From Riptortus pedestris (taxonomy: Eukaryota; Arthropoda; Insecta; Hemiptera; Alydidae): a stretch of DNA of 64,000 nucleotides. Below, one piece after another: positions 57,230 to 64,000 of the stretch. Numbering within the stretch: the first letter of the stretch is position 1; every line of letters begins with the position of its first letter. The stretch lies in NCBI GenBank assembly GCA_019009955.1, contig CM032228.1:207742001-207806000 (forward strand). Direction: 5' to 3'. The position numbers and the translations under genes are program-made. Below the pieces are notes generated by a model. The model saw nothing but the letters and a program-made list of their open reading frames with translations. It was not told the DNA's origin and did not search any database.

Positions 57230-57740
57230 TCTAATTCTAACGCTGTAAACCTAGAGTGTAAGATCCGCGTCCCACATCCGTATTAAATAATATCCTTGGA
57301 CCTGTCGTAACTAGACAACGAGTAGCAAGCTCCAAATATCCCGTCACGTGACCTCGTGATGGGATTAGGATAGTCGGTCCTAGCCGGTCAGAGCTGGCTA
57401 ATCCCTCAGCCGTCAGCTGGTACATCCTCACGGGATAGCCTGCTCAAAACCGGAAGCCACACTGCAGGAAGGTTGTTAGGATGGTGGATGGTAGATACCT
57501 GCCTGGCGACTATCCAGCTATTTATTAACGTGAGTAACAGAACGACGGAAGCCGCATTGGCCCAAACTACCATCTAGCCTCCTGAAACCATCCTGGGGAA
57601 CCGCCAAGCGTCTATCCACTCATATCAATCGTGTTTGATATTCCATCCTGGTAGCCTAATGGAAGTAGCGTTTTTAGTTCAGTTTTCAAAAGAAGGGAAA
57701 TTAGGAACCCAGCAGATCCATTAAGGAATAATTACAAAAT
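57230..57740. other. GC-rich island of unknown origin
   Basis: Noticeably richer in G+C than its surroundings, with CCGGAAGCC, CGTCACGTGACCTCGTGATGGG and several repeated CC(A/G)GG words. No coding motif was recognised. It may be the 5' untranslated part of a retrotransposon. Confidence 0.35.
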
Positions 57741-57741
57741 T

Positions 57742-58536
57742 TTGACGACACTGTGTCAAGAAGCAGCCGTCGAAGTAGAATTAGATGATAAGTGGACTAA
57801 TATTTTATATAGTAGGGTAATTCAAAGTAAAAATAAAATAAACCGTCTCAGAAGATTGTATTTCTATACATTTCTACTTATTGATTCATATTCAAAAATT
57901 GTTTGCACTCTTGCGTTACTCTCTAGCTACGTAAATAATTTTTAAAACTCATAAATTTATCGCATTACTCCTTTTTCAAAATTGTCTTTTTTTGTAAACT
58001 ACCTAAGGTTGCACTATTATTTTAAAAAAAGCCAACCATTGTTGTACATTTTTACACAATTCCAAAAATTCCGGTGAAAGTCATCTCGGAAATTCGTTGA
58101 AGTTCATTGCAATTTGCACTCAGTCGATTTCAAAAGAAAGTCGAATGCCTCAACTGACATCCTTAAATACGAATAGAATTTGTCCGAGTGTTGTCGTAAT
58201 GTTTTGTATACTCCCACGAATTCCCCGTCCTGTTGTCGCAGGATATAATGAATTGAATATTTATTATTATTGGTGAACTTTTTAATTGTTAATAAATTTA
58301 TATTTAATTGTTTGGAGAGAAGAAGAAGAAAGAGAGAAAATTTATTTGGGCCAATACATAACTATTATACACAAAGTGTTATTATAAGATTTGTTACAAA
58401 ATTAAGAGATTTTGGTACAGCCTCGGACGTAGACGCCCTTCAGTCATTGCACCTAAATTATAATGAGTGGCTCCACTTGACATCGGAAGGCTGCCATGGT
58501 ATTTCCTCGCATGTTTTTGAAGATGTACTGAAATAG
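57742..58536 (+). other. Two short unassigned open frames
   Basis: 57742-57945 and 58270-58536 are open, the second with a basic LERRRRKREN stretch. No family was recognised, and neither has clear splice or promoter context. Confidence 0.2.
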
Positions 58537-58543
58537 GAGCAGT

Positions 58544-58801
58544 TTACAATTCCCTGTAGATTTGGCTGTTGCTAACAAACCAGGGAGCATTTGCCGCTAT
58601 CCGAAGTACTTTGCTCTGGAAGGACTGGAGTCTATTTTTTTCTGTGTTGCTGATGCCCAGCCAGACAGCACATGCGTATGTTAATATAGGGAGTATGAGT
58701 ATTTTGTAAAGTAGTGTTGCATAAGTCAGGTTCAGTGGTGTATTTTTGTTCATTAAAGGGTATATATATGTTTGCGTGCGTGTAACTGTTTTGTGAAGCA
58801 A
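58544..58801 (-). pseudogene. Jockey-type LINE RT thumb fragment
   Basis: Minus strand: YPLMNKNTPLNLTYATLLYK, ILPILTYACAVWLG, LQSFQSKVLRIAANAPWFVSN. This is the characteristic C-terminal RT segment of Jockey elements (PLLNRNSKLS...WYVSN). Only about 85 codons remain. Confidence 0.75.
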
Positions 58802-58859
58802 AATATGGGCTTATTGTACAAGAATAATATAAAGCAAATCGTGGAACATCACTCAAAAT

Positions 58860-60576
<1,717 letters not shown>

Positions 60577-60759
60577 CCGTTTTTGAGTAATAGATTAACA
60601 ACCGGGAGTATAAACAGACAACACAACGACAGGATTTTCAATTTTGCTGCCATTGTTCTTAAAATGGTCTGAAATATATATAAATATTAATCCCTGTTGA
60701 ATTTAAGTGGAAAATAAAAAAAAAAAAAAAAATCTTAGAGTTTTCTTTATATATATTAA

Positions 60760-61110
60760 ATATCAAGTTAATGGCTGAAATCAGAATGAGATATGAGTGT
60801 GGTTTTAGAGAGAATAAAATAAATAATTTCATTACCATGTGTCTGGTCGAAAAATCTTATTAAAAATTTAGCTTTCTACAATGGTATTATAACTGTAATT
60901 CTAACTGAGATATTTATTTGCTTTTTTTTTAGTTTTAAGACTTTTTCAACCCCAACTCCTGCTAAACCTGAGCCACTAAACCTCTCATTTCTTGCTTTAA
61001 ATTTCACGTCATATTTACATACGCTACCTATTACAGTAAAAATAGTGAATAGATGGTTTCAGATCGGGAGAGTTCCCTCCGCATGTGAAATCTGCTTAGC
61101 TGCCCAGTTG
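60760..61110 (-). repeat. Degenerate family A copy
   Basis: Minus-strand body (ATCAAGTTAATGGCTGAAATCAG...) and an eroded left end (GTGAAATCTGCTTAGC). Just upstream of FAR-D. Confidence 0.45.
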
Positions 61111-61537
61111 ACGTCCAAGATTCGCTCCTATATTTTATCTAGTCTCTCCCTATAAGAACCTCAGTTACTTTTTTTGATCGACAAATGTTACATATACAAT
61201 CTTTACAGAAAATTTATTTTTTTCAATTATTGTTTTATATGTCTTATAATTTTTTTTAAGCTCGAAAATTAAACAAGATATTTGCAATTTTTTTTTAAAT
61301 GATCAGTTTCTGCCAATTCGCATACATACAAATGCGATTTTCAGATGCCACCAAACATCTATTGTCTAACTTAAATTTCAAGTCCTATTGTACTTTAAAA
61401 AATGTTTTAATTTGAGTATTTTATTATTGCTGTTCTACAGAGAGAACTGCAGTTAACTGTCACAGTACGCAGCAGACTGCACTCAACTGAGGAACGCATC
61501 AGATAATCGAAGGCACCAGAGATTATAAAAGACCGAC

Positions 61538-61729
61538 ATGTATCAAACAGTTCCGGAATTCTATGCTGGGCAGAAGATTTTGGTGACCGGTGGCACTGGA
61601 TTTATGGGCAAGGTACTCGTAGAGAAAATCCTTCGGAGCTGCCCAGATGTTGACAGTATCTATCTCATAATGAGGGAGAAGAAGGGGAAGTCTATAGAAC
61701 AGAGATGGAAAGATATCACAGCTTTACCG
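61538..61729 (+). CDS. FAR: First coding exon of fourth FAR copy (FAR-D), partial
   Basis: ATG at 61538, 64 codons, TGGTGFMG loop, ending DITALP before a GTAATT donor at 61730. An acceptor TTCTACAG ends at 61440, so the 5'UTR (61441-61537) also belongs to this exon, as in FAR-B. Coding differs from FAR-B at only a few positions (Tyr for Phe9, Ser for Thr, Ala-Leu for Glu-Leu near the end). Exon 2 is not visible in the remaining 2.3 kb. FAR-B intron 1 is 2.75 kb, so the gene may continue past the window end. Confidence 0.85.
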
Positions 61730-62634
61730 GTAATTCATTCATTTAATCAAATTAACATATCCTCCTAAAGGGAAACTGATGCTAACTATATGCAATGATT
61801 TTATTGGATTACATTGTAATCAGTAGTTCCTTGCTATTGAATAGCAAAAATTATAACTATACTATGTAGTCGTGTATGGAGAAGTATTAAGACATCGTGG
61901 TCCGCAATGAACTTGTGCCCTACTATGCAGTATAAAAAATTCTTGGTCAGCTCTGTCAACGCAATCTTGGTAATCAATTGTTCAACTACATAATATTTCG
62001 TTATAAATAATAAAACAAATACAATTAGAGGTTGCTTGAAGTAATAGGATTTTGAATTGGAAAAGAATTTGACCTAGACTATGTTAAACCGATGACAGCT
62101 GATCAGATAGGAACTCTTTATAGTGGTCCAAAAGTGAACTACAGCTAGAAGCGGCCGTTCTGAAGGTAACAACAATAGAGTATAGAAACGAATTCCTGAT
62201 TTGGATTACAGTAAAGGAACAAATCTTATTTAAAGAATGATCCTTGATCCAGGAATTGCTTAAAGAAAACATTCGTAGCTGAACGAAAATAGCTAGTCTT
62301 ACCCTGGATAAAGTGCTTGGTTGGTTCATTTAATACTAAATAGGTTTAAAATTACTAAAGTTTTATCCTTATTGAGAGAAAAGGGTATTTAAGCTTACTT
62401 CCTGTCGAGACGCGTCATACGTAGGGTTGGACAGACGGTATATGCAATCACACACAACAGATAGCCACCCCAAGATAATTTTTTTTTTGCGAAATAGCTT
62501 AAAACATTATTAATATATAGATCTCTTTTTATTTCTGTCTAGATATTTGTTAATGTGACTTGAAAACATAATCAAAAACAAATGCAACAATAAAACAACC
62601 TCTAAGGAAAATATTTGTTTCCCTAGTGATCATC
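61730..62634. other. FAR-D intron 1 (start)
   Basis: It follows the exon 1 donor. No exon 2 equivalent (LFDKL...) was found. The minus frame 62084-62329 has no recognised motif. Confidence 0.4.
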
Positions 62635-63430
62635 GACCAGTGCTTTATGTGCTGCGAGGTCGCTTTCTAAGCCCACTGCCACCATCTACTCAGCCAAAAG
62701 GCTGACTGGAAACAATACAAGTCGCTTATGTACGAGAACACTCATGCGTTCTCGGCCCATCGGTGACGCCTCCTAACTTGAGGCGAAAATGGAGGAGTTC
62801 ACCAACAATTATCGAAACAGCATATGTGGTCATCCCTAAATTTATCAGAACTTCCCTTAGTCACCCCTCTCCATATACAGGCACTCATTAAAGAACAAAA
62901 CAACTGGTATAGAACCAGGAACGTCGCCCTCCACCCTAATCTGACGTCCCTCACCTGTCAAACCTGTTTCCTCACAAACTCTGGAGCTGGTCAACAGTAA
63001 GCCGCAAAGAAGCCCAGACTGTCCACGATGTGATGAGTCACAAGGAACAGGCTGAGAAGCTGGCGACCGAGATGATGTCGGGAAACGTGAAGGCCGGAGC
63101 ACCTAGTCAGTGAGGAAGCACTAAGGATATTAAATTTAAGTTCTCTTCCCCATATTAGCTAAGAGGAATCAAGGAGGTAAATAACCTGGTACGTGATCCT
63201 CCACCAACTACCTAACTCGACCATCTCCAGAACACTTTCCTTCTACTCCGCCACTTTCCCACCCAATGGAAGCATGGCACTGCAGTCCCACTCCTAAAAC
63301 CCTAAGATCATCCACTATGCACTATCTCTTGAACGCACCCACAGCACCAGTGTGGAAACCAGTGAGGTTGCAAAATGCGGTTTTAAATGACCCCCTCATC
63401 AACGTCACTGCACTTGCCAAAAATCTACCT
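62635..63430 (+). pseudogene. Jockey-type LINE, endonuclease end to RT start, degenerate
   Basis: SDHRPVLYVLRGRF is the conserved SDH block of the APE endonuclease. Further along in shifting frames come IPKFIRTS, LIKEQNNWYRTRN (linker), HKEQAEKLATEM and RHFPTQWKHGTAVPLLKP, which matches HFP..WK.A.VIPIPKP at the start of the RT. Many frameshifts are present. Orientation is plus. Confidence 0.6.
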
Positions 63431-63439
63431 TCAGGTGCT

Positions 63440-64000
63440 AATTAGAACATAATGCATCTTACAATACATGCTAGTAGGAATCCCCTCTACTTAGATTACA
63501 TTCATTATAGCTATATTAGAATTATTAATAATTAGACCTTCTTTAATCTGTTTCTTCCTATCTATCCCTATCTCCTTACATTCTTTCAGTTTCTATATCT
63601 TCCCCCTCTTAATCCTACCAGTGATGCCTGGCACTCGAAAAATTACAAATATTTCCTCGCGCAATCCTAGAGTTAGAACAACTCCCCTTTAAAATTATAT
63701 CTAGGTATAGAACAAGGGACTTCTCTGTTTCACACCTGGCCGGGTTCATAGTTCGCATACGATTGTACCCTATATGCACGACACCTGGGTATCATATAAA
63801 AAAGAAGATAAAAAAAAAAAAAAAAGGATTCTCACAAGTTGGACATGCAAGTTTTTAATCCAAGTGAGGTTTCACGTTCTTACTAGCTCAGTCTTGCTTG
63901 TGAAGTCAGCTTGGTCTGATGAGATCGATAGTGCTGAATAAGAAAAAGATAACATTCTCTCACCGTATCCCCAGGGACTAAGAAAATTGGATTCCGGGGG
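63440..64000. other. Unassigned sequence near the window end
   Basis: Includes an A-rich tract at about 63808-63825 that could be a retroelement tail. No coding block recognised. Confidence 0.3.

Overview
The window looks like AT-rich insect nuclear DNA. The evidence is a spliced multi-exon fatty acyl-CoA reductase (FAR) gene with GT-AG introns, together with an arthropod-style transposon load: Penelope-like, Jockey-type LINE, gypsy, Tc1/mariner (including DD37D), piggyBac, pogo/Tigger, hAT, a tRNA-derived SINE and Helitron-like repeats. There are also dozens of long (TA)n tracts. I cannot assign the order or species from sequence alone. Many short open frames are translations of repeats, not genes.

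Layout. 1-5246: repeat families A and B and a related family C. 5247-5355: last coding exon of an upstream FAR copy (FAR-A), with a poly(A) signal spaced as in the complete copy. 5590-16270: repeats, a LINE broken by a 47-bp SINE fragment, a second LINE and an internally deleted mariner. 16353-36807: a complete FAR gene (FAR-B). I could join it by eye as nine coding exons totalling 1503 bp (500 codons plus stop) with consistent phases. Its introns hold LINE pieces, Penelope-like remnants, a DD37D mariner and a nested stack in which Tigger sits in piggyBac, which sits in a Penelope-like element. 37036-47700: inverted pairs of families A and B, a tRNA-SINE and a LINE ORF1 remnant. 47738-47985: first coding exon of a third FAR copy (FAR-C) that has lost its ATG. 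A gypsy 3' end and a hAT relic follow closely. 53213-56028: a Penelope-like element with an uninterrupted RT plus GIY-YIG frame, sitting in the (TA)n core of a family A element. 61538-61729: first coding exon of a fourth FAR copy (FAR-D), whose other exons are not in the window. 62635-64000: Jockey-type LINE remnant and unassigned sequence.

Biologically this is a same-strand FAR cluster. FARs reduce fatty acyl-CoA to fatty alcohols for wax, cuticular lipid and pheromone synthesis. Repeats have expanded the cluster and probably helped break it. The most unusual material is two interspersed families whose ends resemble Helitron/Helentron ends (3' hairpin then CTAA or CTAG). They carry variable (TA)n cores or 298-bp tandem units and often lie as inverted pairs, and one copy is flanked by 139-bp direct repeats.
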